DNA of 64,000 nt. Origin: Chitinophaga jiangningensis (GTDB taxonomy: Bacteria > Bacteroidota > Bacteroidia > Chitinophagales > Chitinophagaceae). The stretch is taken from NCBI RefSeq assembly GCF_900142605.1, contig NZ_FRBL01000011.1:177131-241130 (forward strand), written 5' to 3'. The position numbers were made by a program, and so were the translations under genes. The notes beneath the pieces were generated by a model. The model had not been told where the DNA came from, did not search any database, and was given only the letters and a program-made list of their open reading frames with translations. Of the stretch, positions 27,491 to 34,778 are shown in pieces. Position 1 is the stretch's first letter. Every line of letters begins with the position of its first letter.

Positions 27491-27817
27491 GCAACAGATA
27501 ATCTTTTTCGTAATTAATCGGGATTATCATTGTGTGAGATTGCTACTGTGTATGCCTGGTAGAGTACTTAATAAACAGCACGGACAAGCAAATAGTTTTC
27601 AAAGGGATAGAAAATTATCTTCAATCGTAATAAAATATTTATTTGTTTGAACTTTTTGAATTTGTGACCGTTATAATCATCATAACATCCACTTCTGAAA
27701 GAAGGAGAATTAGCAAAACCCGCCCTAAGTATAGCAGCATTATCATCATCTTCACTGCAGGTCCTCCTGCTCACGTTACTTATTTATAATACATGTTGGA
27801 AAAATAAAAATGTCGCT
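27491..27817. promoter_or_regulatory. Divergent AT-rich intergenic region
   Basis: A 327-bp gap between the divergent BamA-like gene (minus) and the DUF4136 gene (plus). No credible gene is present. Both promoters should be here. The minus-side leader contains the motif repeated at 32191. Confidence 0.4.
27541..27562 (-). promoter_or_regulatory. Shared leader motif, copy 1
   Basis: Plus-strand text TGCTACTGTGTATGCCTGG is 51-72 bp upstream of the BamA-like gene, with ATCATTGTG beside it. It is nearly identical to TGCTACTGTATATGCCTGG at 32191, upstream of another outer-membrane operon. It may be a shared operator or leader element. Confidence 0.55.
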
Positions 27818-28441
27818 ATGAAAAGACTAACAGTACTCCTATTACTAGGACTGGGGCTGTTTGCTTCCTGCCGCAAGGAACCGGACCTCTCCAAGCTTTC
27901 CTCCAATTTTGTAGTACAAACTGACAAGGACCCCGCAGCTCAGTTTACGAACTACAAAACGTATTTCATTTCAGATACGATTGCATATCTGTCAACCAAC
28001 AAAAACGACTCCATACTGGTAGGAGACGGTGCAAAGAAGATTGTAAATGCTATCAAAGACAATCTGAATGCAAGAGGATATACTTTTGTTCCCAAAGCGG
28101 CCAAACCTGACCTTGGTATCAATACTGTGGCTGTTAAGGACGTATATGTAGGTGTCGTATATCCTGGCTGGTGGTGGGGATATCCTGGTTATTGGGATCC
28201 CTGGTACTGGGGTTGGTACTATCCGTACTACTATCCATGGGCTACAGCTTATTCCATTACAACAGGTAGTGTAATTGTTGAGATGATAGATGTTAAAAAT
28301 GCATCTGCAGATCAGAAATTTAATGTATTATGGACTGTAAACCTCAATGGTGCACTGGGTTCTGATGCCGCCAACACACAACGTGCGGTGGATGGTATCA
28401 ACCAGGCATTCGTACAGTCACCATATATTAAAGCCCAATAG
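27818..28441 (+). CDS. DUF4136 domain lipoprotein
   Basis: Lipoprotein of 207 residues: signal and lipobox end at Cys18 (LFASC). The DUF4136 features are FTNYKTYFISD near the start, NAIKDNLNARGYTFV, PDLGINTVAVKD and a final NQAFVQSPY segment. Residues about 112-142 are extremely rich in Trp, Tyr, Pro and Gly (GWWWGYPGYWDPWYWGW), a common but striking DUF4136 insert. Function unknown; probably periplasm-facing outer-membrane lipoprotein. A barrel gene follows within 21 bp. Confidence 0.87.
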   Translation: MKRLTVLLLLGLGLFASCRKEPDLSKLSSNFVVQTDKDPAAQFTNYKTYFISDTIAYLSTNKNDSILVGDGAKKIVNAIKDNLNARGYTFVPKAAKPDLGINTVAVKDVYVGVVYPGWWWGYPGYWDPWYWGWYYPYYYPWATAYSITTGSVIVEMIDVKNASADQKFNVLWTVNLNGALGSDAANTQRAVDGINQAFVQSPYIKAQ

Positions 28442-28461
28442 TTCACACCAAAATGATTTTT

Positions 28462-29082
28462 ATGAAAAAATATATTCTCCTGGGTGCTATGCTGTTGACC
28501 TCTGGTATAAGTGCATTTGCGCAGAGTAATAATAAAATGACCAATCTGTTTGGCTTGTCATGGGAGATCAGTATACCCACCAATAATGAGTTTCTTGATA
28601 AAACCAGCCTTGCCGGTGGCAGGTTAGAATACAGACATTTCTTACCCAATGCTCCCGTTTCCTTTGGATTGGGCTTGAGCTGGAACTCTTACGAGCAGTA
28701 TACCCCTACGCAGACCGTATACTATAAAGATGGTAACTCTGCTATCACTACTGATATGGACAGAGTGATATATACTGTGCCGGTAACAGCTACCGCACAC
28801 TACTACTTCAACAGCTGGAAACCAGTAATGCCTTACATCGGCGTAGGACTGGGGGCCATGTATGCGGAACAAACTATCTACTACAACATCTTCGAGGATA
28901 ACACCTATAACTGGGGATTTGTAGTTAGGCCTGAAGTAGGCGTATTAATCAGACCAAACAACGGCAACTGGGGTATCCTGGCAGGTGCGCATTACCAGTA
29001 TGCTACCAATAAAAATGATTTGTTCGATCAGAACAGCCTGAAAAGCTTCGGCTTTAATGTGGGGTTCTTCCTCAGCAGGTAA
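28462..29082 (+). CDS. Outer-membrane beta-barrel protein
   Basis: Protein of about 206 residues with a signal peptide (MKKYILLGAMLLTSGISAFA); an ATG three codons upstream at 28453 is possible. The strands FGLSWEISIPT, VSFGLGLSWNSYEQY, YIGVGLGAMYAEQTIYY, WGFVVRPEVGVLI and a terminal FGFNVGFFLSR indicate an 8-stranded outer-membrane barrel. It is paired with the upstream DUF4136 lipoprotein gene and followed by an intrinsic terminator at 29120. Confidence 0.82.
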   Translation: MKKYILLGAMLLTSGISAFAQSNNKMTNLFGLSWEISIPTNNEFLDKTSLAGGRLEYRHFLPNAPVSFGLGLSWNSYEQYTPTQTVYYKDGNSAITTDMDRVIYTVPVTATAHYYFNSWKPVMPYIGVGLGAMYAEQTIYYNIFEDNTYNWGFVVRPEVGVLIRPNNGNWGILAGAHYQYATNKNDLFDQNSLKSFGFNVGFFLSR

Positions 29083-29119
29083 AGATTTGATGATTGCTAA
29101 TTTGTTTATGCTTAGGAAC

Positions 29120-29151
29120 GGCCGTGTCTTTTTCAAGACATGGCCTTTTTG
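29120..29151 (+). terminator. Rho-independent terminator of the DUF4136/barrel pair
   Basis: An 11-bp stem (GGCCGTGTCTT with AAGACATGGCC, one G-T pair, loop TTTC) is followed by five T residues, 38 bp after the stop of the barrel gene. Confidence 0.85.
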
Positions 29152-29189
29152 TTTCCTGTAAAGCTTTTAAAGGATTTTAAGTATGCGAA

Positions 29190-29282
29190 GGCGCCTTCGG
29201 CGCCCGGAGAGCGGTCTTTTTTGCACGCAAAGCAGCAAAGCAGGTAAGCAGCTAAGGATTGTGTTTTGTTGTTTGTTGTGTT
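29190..29282 (+). repeat. Hairpin plus CAAAGCAGC repeat module
   Basis: Perfect GGCGCC-TTC-GGCGCC hairpin (29190-29204), then GAGAGCGGTCTTTTTTGCA and the CGCAAAGCAGCAAAGCAG / GTAAGCAGC repeat with its TTTTGTTGTTT tail. Same order as at 32826 and 44248. Confidence 0.88.
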
Positions 29283-29289
29283 TGAGTTT

Positions 29290-29362
29290 GCGTATTAGTC
29301 CATCGCCGCAGGCGATGGACTAATACGCGTACGGGGAACGACCGAAGGTCGTTCCCCGTACG
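29290..29362. repeat. Tandem double hairpin, both stems perfect
   Basis: First hairpin: perfect 18-bp stem, 29290-29307 with 29311-29328, loop GCA. Second: perfect 16-bp stem, 29328-29343 with 29347-29362, loop GAA. The GCC/GCA and GACC/GAA tips match the family; the stem sequences match none of the other sites. It sits between two genes that converge. Confidence 0.92.
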
Positions 29363-29377
29363 TTTGCATAAAACCAT

Positions 29378-29415
29378 AAAAAAGGTGACCTTCCTTTCGG
29401 AAGGCCACCTTTTCA
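29378..29415 (-). terminator. Intrinsic terminator of the DUF4136/DUF481 operon
   Basis: Stem AAGGTG-A-CCTTCC with GGAAGG-C-CACCTT (one mismatch, loop TTTC), T-run on the minus strand (29378-29383) and a T-run on the plus side too. It is 20-30 bp past the stop of the minus-strand gene at 29435. Confidence 0.8.
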
Positions 29416-29434
29416 TATTTCACTTAACACCAGC

Positions 29435-30004
29435 TTACATTTTCTTAGGGAAAGATTCCATGATTTTGCTTACAGCCTGTGGAATTTTTGTATCCGGATC
29501 TTTGATAGGTCCGTCGATCTGACTGTTACCTACCCCCTGCCATAGCAGTTTACGATCACTTCTGTCCACCACATCAATGATAAGGGAACCATCAATGTAT
29601 TTGTCGACGTTGAAGGTAGTGTTGCTGCTGGCCATACCCATGCCACCACCCCAATAACCATAAGGACGGTAGAAGCCTCCGTAACCGTAGTAATCGGTGT
29701 TAGCGGATACGCTCTGACCCTGTTTGGCCACGGTGATAGGATTTACCAGCAAATCCGCAGAGCTGGTATCTGCCTGCGTATAGCCTTTGGCTGTCATGGC
29801 TGCGATAATACCCTGATCAATGCGGTTACGGTTTAGTTCACTGACAGACGCCCTGGCATCGCCACGGGTGCCCGGGTTGTACACCGCGAAAGTTTTATAA
29901 TTCGTGAAATTAGCCTGACTATTGACATCATGCGTCACTTTCAGGGTTGGACCGCAGGCAGCCATTGCCAGCAGCGGGAATGCGAAAATGAGTAGCCTTT
30001 TCAT
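29435..30004 (-). CDS. DUF4136 domain lipoprotein
   Basis: Second DUF4136 lipoprotein of the region, 189 residues. The lipobox is MAAC with Cys17. Family features are ANFTNYKTFAVYNPGTRG, IDQGIIAAMTAKGYTQAD, ADLLVNPITVAKQG and IIDVVDRSDRKLLWQGVG. A Gly/Tyr-rich stretch (YYGYGGFYRPYGYWGGGMGM) replaces the Trp-rich insert of its neighbour at 27818. It starts 45 bp after the DUF481 gene on the same strand and is probably the last gene of that operon. Function unknown. Confidence 0.88.
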   Translation of the reverse strand: MKRLLIFAFPLLAMAACGPTLKVTHDVNSQANFTNYKTFAVYNPGTRGDARASVSELNRNRIDQGIIAAMTAKGYTQADTSSADLLVNPITVAKQGQSVSANTDYYGYGGFYRPYGYWGGGMGMASSNTTFNVDKYIDGSLIIDVVDRSDRKLLWQGVGNSQIDGPIKDPDTKIPQAVSKIMESFPKKM

Positions 30005-30049
30005 ATTGTACTTTTTGTTGAATGATTACTGAATTATGATGATAGTTTT

Positions 30050-31102
30050 TTAAAATGAATAACCGATACTGAACACCGTGCCATAATCCACCTTCTGTGC
30101 ATCCACGTTAGGTGGCTTGCTGTCGTAATCCACATATACCTGCACATTGGCACTTAAATGCGTAATAATTTTCCAATACAGTGTAACGTTCTGGTCTAAA
30201 CGAAAACGCCCTTTGTCCGTTAAACTAAAGTACATACCGTTTGAAAACTGCAGCTTGATCTCCGGCTTACCTAACCTGTACAAATAATAGTTGACGAAAA
30301 CCGGAATCTCCGCAGTAACGGACCTCCCGTTATTGGTAGTATCCGTACTGTACTCCTTTTGACCGGAGATACCGGAAGCCACTCTCAGATCATGTCTCCT
30401 GTTCTTTAACAGGATCGGGCCCACCGCTTCTGCCAGCTGATAACGGGCATTCAAACCTAATTCGGTACTACGTTGAAACTGGGCATTGGTGATGGCGAAC
30501 AGGCGTTTCCAGAACTCGAAATATCCCTGCAACGACAGGTCTGCCTTCTCTATACCTCTATACCCCTCATCCATCGTATACATTAAATCACCTGTGGTAA
30601 CGAACAACCATTTACGGGTACTGTAGGTCATACTGTGACTTTCATTGATACGACCAATATTACTGGAGCGGGAGTACGAATAACCTAAGCTGGCATTTCC
30701 ATCCAACCTGGTCCAGAAGCGCTTGTCCAGGTTTTCGATCTGGTCCAGGTCCTGGATAGCCAGTGCGATCGTATCATTAACCCCTACTACTCTTACCCAG
30801 CCAGGTGAAATACCGTGTAACAAAATGCCTACATATCGCTTCGTTTGAACTGTTTCAATCAGATATGCTTTACGCCTTGCCGCAACATATTTAATGTCTC
30901 TCAGCTTAATAGTCACCAGATCGCCCAATTTGTCGCCGTCGAAGGTCAGTTCTCCTCGCTGTATTTGCTTAAGCTTACCGGTAATCTTATCTCCATTATA
31001 CAGCTCTATCTCATCCAGAACGTCGGGTTCCAGTTGCTGTGCCATCAATTGCCAGCTGCTGCACAACAGTAATATTGTCATTGACCATTTTACCAGCGCC
31101 AT
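30050..31102 (-). CDS. DUF481 outer-membrane protein
   Basis: Protein of 350 residues with a signal peptide ending near WQLMAQ. The N-terminal 100 residues form a small beta domain (LYNGDKITGKLKQIQRGELT), and the C-terminal 215 residues are a DUF481 barrel (LDGNASLGYSYSRSSN through YGTVFSIGYSF). DUF481 proteins are salt- or stress-associated outer-membrane proteins in Gammaproteobacteria; their role in Bacteroidota is unknown. Its first 13 bp overlap the end of the upstream barrel gene, so translation is probably coupled. Confidence 0.86.
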   Translation of the reverse strand: MALVKWSMTILLLCSSWQLMAQQLEPDVLDEIELYNGDKITGKLKQIQRGELTFDGDKLGDLVTIKLRDIKYVAARRKAYLIETVQTKRYVGILLHGISPGWVRVVGVNDTIALAIQDLDQIENLDKRFWTRLDGNASLGYSYSRSSNIGRINESHSMTYSTRKWLFVTTGDLMYTMDEGYRGIEKADLSLQGYFEFWKRLFAITNAQFQRSTELGLNARYQLAEAVGPILLKNRRHDLRVASGISGQKEYSTDTTNNGRSVTAEIPVFVNYYLYRLGKPEIKLQFSNGMYFSLTDKGRFRLDQNVTLYWKIITHLSANVQVYVDYDSKPPNVDAQKVDYGTVFSIGYSF

Positions 31103-32106
31103 CTGTAATTACCTGAAATCAACAGTGATTTACGCCCTCCCAGAAACCCTACTTCCGTGCGCACCTGCCAGCGATGATTGAACTGGTATTGTGCACCGGC
31201 AATCATACTCCATTGTGAGGTAGGCTCCTTCTTAAGGTGATAATGAATAGTGATATCGTCTGGCAGGCCGTTAATCCGGTTAAGTAAGGCTTGTGCCAGT
31301 TCTTTTACTACCTTTTGCTGTGGCCTGGAAAGTGCCTGATACCATTGTTCCGTTTCTGCGATTATCTTTTCCAACTGATCTTTATCCACGGTTGGACTAA
31401 GGTCAGAAAGGTTCACAGTTCCATCTGTACCTCTGTCTATCAGGAATGCCGTAGCTCCCACCCATACTGCAATCGAGCGGTTAGGTTTATTCTTGAACAA
31501 AAAATTATATCCCAGCCTTGGAGTAATCATCCAGGTTTTGATACTGCCTTCTATATTATCCAGCCGTGTCCAGGTGTGATTGATGTCCGTGATGGTGATC
31601 AGACCATGATAGCCACCGGCAACCGTGGTTCCGAGCCCAAACGTGGTTCCTTTAAAATCGGCCTCCCCTGAAAAATTAAAGGGCTCCACTACGTTTACAT
31701 GGGTCTTTGCTCTTACGGCACCTCCAATGGCATATACGTCCAGGAAAGGTAACACCCAGAGGTCCAGTCGCGCAGTAGCACTTTGCATGTCCGCCTTTAC
31801 CTCACCAAATTTTACAAAGTCCATTGGCACCATGGGATTATCATTAAAGCCCACCTGCAGGTCCGTGATATTGACTAACTGACTACCGCCCTGTAGATTC
31901 AGCATGGCGCCTACCGGGTATTGGAGGTTAATTCCTTTCTGTACGGCCTTTGCTCCCCAAATGGGAAAACGATATGGATAGCCTGCACGGCGTAAACTAT
32001 CTTTATAAGCCTGATCAGAGGGGCCTATTTTCATACCGGCACCGGCCTGTGCCAGCAATTGCCCGCTGCACAATAAGCCTGCAATGAGGATATATATGGA
32101 TTTCAT
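31090..32106 (-). CDS. Predicted outer-membrane beta-barrel protein
   Basis: Protein of about 338 residues. I start it at MKSIYILIAGLLCSGQLLAQ; the ORF has an ATG two codons earlier. The signal peptide ends at LLAQ. Strands such as LDLWVLPFLDVYAIGGAV, TFGLGTTVAGGYHG, ITPRLGYNFLF and a terminal LLISGNYRWRW fit an outer-membrane barrel. A helical insert sits at about 240-270 (QLEKIIAETEQWYQALSR). Family not recognised. First gene of the barrel/DUF481/DUF4136 operon. Confidence 0.76.
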   Translation of the reverse strand: MKSIYILIAGLLCSGQLLAQAGAGMKIGPSDQAYKDSLRRAGYPYRFPIWGAKAVQKGINLQYPVGAMLNLQGGSQLVNITDLQVGFNDNPMVPMDFVKFGEVKADMQSATARLDLWVLPFLDVYAIGGAVRAKTHVNVVEPFNFSGEADFKGTTFGLGTTVAGGYHGLITITDINHTWTRLDNIEGSIKTWMITPRLGYNFLFKNKPNRSIAVWVGATAFLIDRGTDGTVNLSDLSPTVDKDQLEKIIAETEQWYQALSRPQQKVVKELAQALLNRINGLPDDITIHYHLKKEPTSQWSMIAGAQYQFNHRWQVRTEVGFLGGRKSLLISGNYRWRW

Positions 32107-32190
32107 CACCATGTTCGATTAGCAACAGGGCTCTTTTTCGTTTGGGAATAGAAATAATCATTGTGATCCGCCTTCGGGCGGTGATGATGA

Positions 32191-32212
32191 TGCTACTGTA
32201 TATGCCTGGGAG
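32191..32212 (-). promoter_or_regulatory. Shared leader motif, copy 2, with adjacent inserted hairpin
   Basis: TGCTACTGTATATGCCTGG repeats the element at 27541. Here the flank ATCATTGTG is separated from the motif by about 24 bp containing a CCGCC-TTCG-GGCGG hairpin that copy 1 lacks. Both motifs precede minus-strand outer-membrane operons, here by 85-106 bp. Confidence 0.55.
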
Positions 32213-32367
32213 TTTAACTAACGAATTTATAACAACACAAATCCGCAAAAGGTTAAGCTTTTTTTCACATTTAAAAGATTTTCATCAATTGTAAATTTGC
32301 TTCTACCTTAGTAATACCTAAGCATACACTCATTTGTCAGTCATCTTACCCTACAAAATGATGACTC

Positions 32368-32746
32368 ATGATTAAAAATTTTCTACACTACGTACGTTTG
32401 TTCGGGTTAGTATTATCTTCCACCCTGCCGGTATATGGTCAGTTAAAGGGGGATCACCTGTTGGGAGATGCCGGTTTACAGGCAGACTTCCTTTTCAGTT
32501 ATTCCCTTTATTTTCCTTCAGGGAGATATGAATTAGGCGGGGATGATAATGCAGGCCTCGGACATCGATCCTGCTAAAGATCATATCTACGCAGTAGGTG
32601 CAGAAGGCAGTGTGTATGTGCCGCAGGCACGGATGCTGTTTGACCTGCGCTGGCTGGGAGAAATGGGCGCGCGCAACAGGTTTCAGGGAAATACTTTTAT
32701 GCTGACGATGGCGTATACGATTAAGTCTTTCCGTAAGGCGGAATAA
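32368..32746 (+). pseudogene. Internally deleted outer-membrane transporter (MetA-pathway/phenol-degradation-like family)
   Basis: Two overlapping reading frames keep the two ends of one protein family. The first (from 32368) has a signal-like start and the family N-terminus GDAGLQADFLFSYSLYFPSG and YELGGDDNAGLG. The second frame resumes near 32565 with an end piece, GARNRFQGNTFMLTMAYTI. The family is normally about 300 residues, so some 150-180 residues and the frame are lost at about 32565-32572. Most likely a deletion pseudogene. I identify the family from its end motifs from memory. Confidence 0.6.
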
Positions 32747-32749
32747 AAC

Positions 32750-32762
32750 GGGCCTTCGGCCC
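32750..32762. repeat. Short GCC-TTC-GGC hairpin after the pseudogene
   Basis: Perfect 5-bp stem GGGCC/GGCCC with loop TTC, directly 3' of the pseudogene stop. Same tip as the longer family members. Confidence 0.6.
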
Positions 32763-32825
32763 TGGCGATCTCGTTTCTCCAAAAGTGGCGTAAGGATTTA
32801 AGCCAGCAAAGACTTTTTTTGCTTA

Positions 32826-32915
32826 AGGCGCCTTCGGCGCCAGGAGAGCGATCTTTTTTTCTCGCAAAGCAGCAAAGCAGGTAAGCAGCAAAGACTTGTG
32901 TTTTGTTGTTTTTTT
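32826..32915 (+). repeat. Hairpin plus CAAAGCAGC repeat module
   Basis: AGGCGCC-TTC-GGCGCC hairpin (32826-32841), GAGAGCGATCTTTTTTTCTC, then CGCAAAGCAGCAAAGCAG and GTAAGCAGCAAAG with the TTTTGTTGTTTT tail. Confidence 0.88.
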
Positions 32916-32926
32916 TAAGAAAGCGG

Positions 32927-32993
32927 TTTTCCGCCAACGGCGGAAAATCACTCTTTGTGGGTAAAGACCTTCGGTCTTTACCCACAAAGAGTG
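32927..32993. repeat. Tandem double hairpin with a perfect 21-bp stem
   Basis: First: 9-bp stem, 32927-32935 with 32939-32947, loop AAC. Second: perfect 21-bp stem, 32949-32969 with 32973-32993, loop TTC. The longest perfect stem in the window. Confidence 0.92.
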
Positions 32994-33000
32994 AAAAAAC

Positions 33001-33065
33001 TTATTGGAACAAAATGCAGGCCTTTGCTGCTTATGCCCTTATGCTGCTTTGCGAGAAAAAAAGAC
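33001..33065 (-). repeat. CAAAGCAGC/87-bp-type repeat, reverse copy
   Basis: A single reverse-orientation unit (TTATTGGAACAAAATGCAGG, CCTTTGCTGCTTATG, GCTGCTTTGCGAG) matching one unit of the 87-bp tandem array at 9381. Together with 32826-32915 it brackets the double hairpin at 32927 in inverted orientation. Confidence 0.88.
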
Positions 33066-33089
33066 AAAACAAAATTCTTTGTGAGAAAG

Positions 33090-34184
33090 CTAATCACGCC
33101 AGGCTTTGCGCAAAAACCGCAACCAGTTTCCGTACATAATATTTTCAATATCCGCTGCACTGTAGCCTCTGGCAGCAAACTTAGCCGGCAGCAGCTGCAG
33201 GTCAGCAATGGTTTCCAGGTCGTACGGACATTGCTCCTTTCCGAATGCACCATCCAGATCAGTACCGATACCCACATGTAAGCTATTGCCCGCCAGCTGG
33301 CAAATGTGATCAATATGATCAATCATTTTATCCAGGTTGCAGTTCATGCTTTCAGGCGTGGATGTACCACGCACCCATCCGGGCACCATCATCCAGGCGT
33401 CCAGTGCGGCGCCGATCACCGCTCCTTTGCTAATGAGGGCCTGTATCATTTCGTCGCTGAACTGGCGGTTGTGGTTTACCAGGGCGCGACAATTATTATG
33501 ACTGGCCCATACGTTCCCATTAAAGATTTCCATGGCATCCCAGAAGGCATCATCGCAAAGATGCGTAGCATCGAGGATAATGTTGAGTTCCTCCATTTTG
33601 CGGATCAGCTGCCTGCCCTGCTCGTTGAGGTGACCTGTAGCATCCGTACCATTGGCATACCTGCCGGGGCCGTAATGCGCAGGGCCAACAGCGCGCAACC
33701 CTTTGTTATAGGCACGTTCGAGATAGCGGAGGTCCACCAGAGAGTCCGCACCTTCCAGGCTCAGGATATAGCCCACCGGCTTGCCATCATTGGGCGTACC
33801 GTCGTTCCAAAGCGCCAGGTGGGCTTCGAGCGACTTCCGGTCCTTGATCATCACCATTTCACCGGCATCTTCCATGGCTTTGTACCAGGCCAGCTGCCCC
33901 TGCGTTTGTGCCCAGGCCTGCTGGGGAGAGTGCCAACCCGGGAGTGGATTATCCGGCGCTACGTAGCGGCCAATCTGTGTGGCTACTACCAGCCCGATAT
34001 TTCCTTTTCTCAGTTCAGGCAATGCCACCACTCCTTTGGCTCTGTCTGGCTTATCATTGAGCCCTGCCTCGCGTGCACGTATAGCCGGCACCGTTTGCTG
34101 CAGGTCCCGGTTCCACTCCAGCGCGTTCATGCTCAGATCCAGATGCGCATCTATTGTAAACATAGCGTATTTGATTTCAGACAT
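33090..34184 (-). CDS. Peptidase M19 (membrane dipeptidase family)
   Basis: Zinc dipeptidase of 364 residues, predicted cytoplasmic as there is no signal peptide. Metal ligands are all in place: His14-x-Asp16 (DAHLDL), bridging Glu144 (LSLEGAD), His208 (ILDATHL), His229 (ASHNNCRAL) and Asp309 (GTDLDG). Family members hydrolyse dipeptides, often with a C-terminal D-residue, or related amides. Last gene of the SusC/SusD/GH20/GntP/RidA operon, 88 bp after RidA. This supports breakdown of a peptide- or D-amino-acid-bearing sugar. Confidence 0.93.
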   Translation of the reverse strand: MSEIKYAMFTIDAHLDLSMNALEWNRDLQQTVPAIRAREAGLNDKPDRAKGVVALPELRKGNIGLVVATQIGRYVAPDNPLPGWHSPQQAWAQTQGQLAWYKAMEDAGEMVMIKDRKSLEAHLALWNDGTPNDGKPVGYILSLEGADSLVDLRYLERAYNKGLRAVGPAHYGPGRYANGTDATGHLNEQGRQLIRKMEELNIILDATHLCDDAFWDAMEIFNGNVWASHNNCRALVNHNRQFSDEMIQALISKGAVIGAALDAWMMVPGWVRGTSTPESMNCNLDKMIDHIDHICQLAGNSLHVGIGTDLDGAFGKEQCPYDLETIADLQLLPAKFAARGYSAADIENIMYGNWLRFLRKAWRD

Positions 34185-34272
34185 CCGTTTACCCTGATAT
34201 GGTACCCCCGATAGGAAAACTGCATTAATAATTTTCCAGGTAGCCTATCAAGGTAAACGGATAGCTTTGTGG

Positions 34273-34743
34273 TTAGTATAGTTCAAATAATGCTTCAATT
34301 TCCACGGGAATATTGTCAGGCAGGGAACCGAAGCCCACGGCGCTTCTTACGCCGATACCATTTTCTTCACCCCATACGGCGGCAAACAGTTCGGAGCAGC
34401 CGTTGATGATATACGGATGACGCTCGAAATCAGGTGTACAGTTCACCATACCCAGCACTTTGATCACACGTTTCACTTTATTCAGGCTGCCTACATTTGC
34501 TACAATGGTAGAGAGCATGGTAAGGCCTACCTGGCGTGCCGCCAGTTTGCCCTGCTCCATATCCAGTGCTGCGCCAATGCGGCCAATGATCAGCGACTTA
34601 TCATCCTGTACCGGGCCATGACCGGAGAGGTACAGGTATTTACCATCTATCAGGCAGGGTTTGTAAACGCCCAATGGCGCCGGCGCCGGCGGCAGGTTCA
34701 ATCCCAATGCTGCAAATCGCTCATCTGCATGATTGTTTTCCAT
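34273..34743 (-). CDS. RidA/YjgF family protein
   Basis: Protein of 156 residues of the RidA (Rid/YER057c) superfamily, which hydrolyses reactive enamine/imine intermediates made by PLP enzymes. Visible features are YLYLSGHGP (the strand around the active cleft), MLSTIVANVGSLNKVKRVIK and the late GIGVRSAVGFGSLPDNIPVE with the Arg-Ser pair. The RidA-typical C-terminal IEALFEL is present. It lies 35 bp after the GntP permease gene and before the dipeptidase. RidA, GntP and M19 genes together suggest amino-acid or amino-sugar catabolism; the PLP enzyme expected is not in the window. Confidence 0.9.
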   Translation of the reverse strand: MENNHADERFAALGLNLPPAPAPLGVYKPCLIDGKYLYLSGHGPVQDDKSLIIGRIGAALDMEQGKLAARQVGLTMLSTIVANVGSLNKVKRVIKVLGMVNCTPDFERHPYIINGCSELFAAVWGEENGIGVRSAVGFGSLPDNIPVEIEALFELY

Positions 34744-34778
34744 AGATTATCAGTTTTTATGTTGTTTTAGTTAAAGCG

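Noticed and set aside
27393..27650. 85-codon plus-strand frame overlapping the BamA-like gene start
   Set aside because: Composition is not protein-like and it lies over an antisense start and leader motif.
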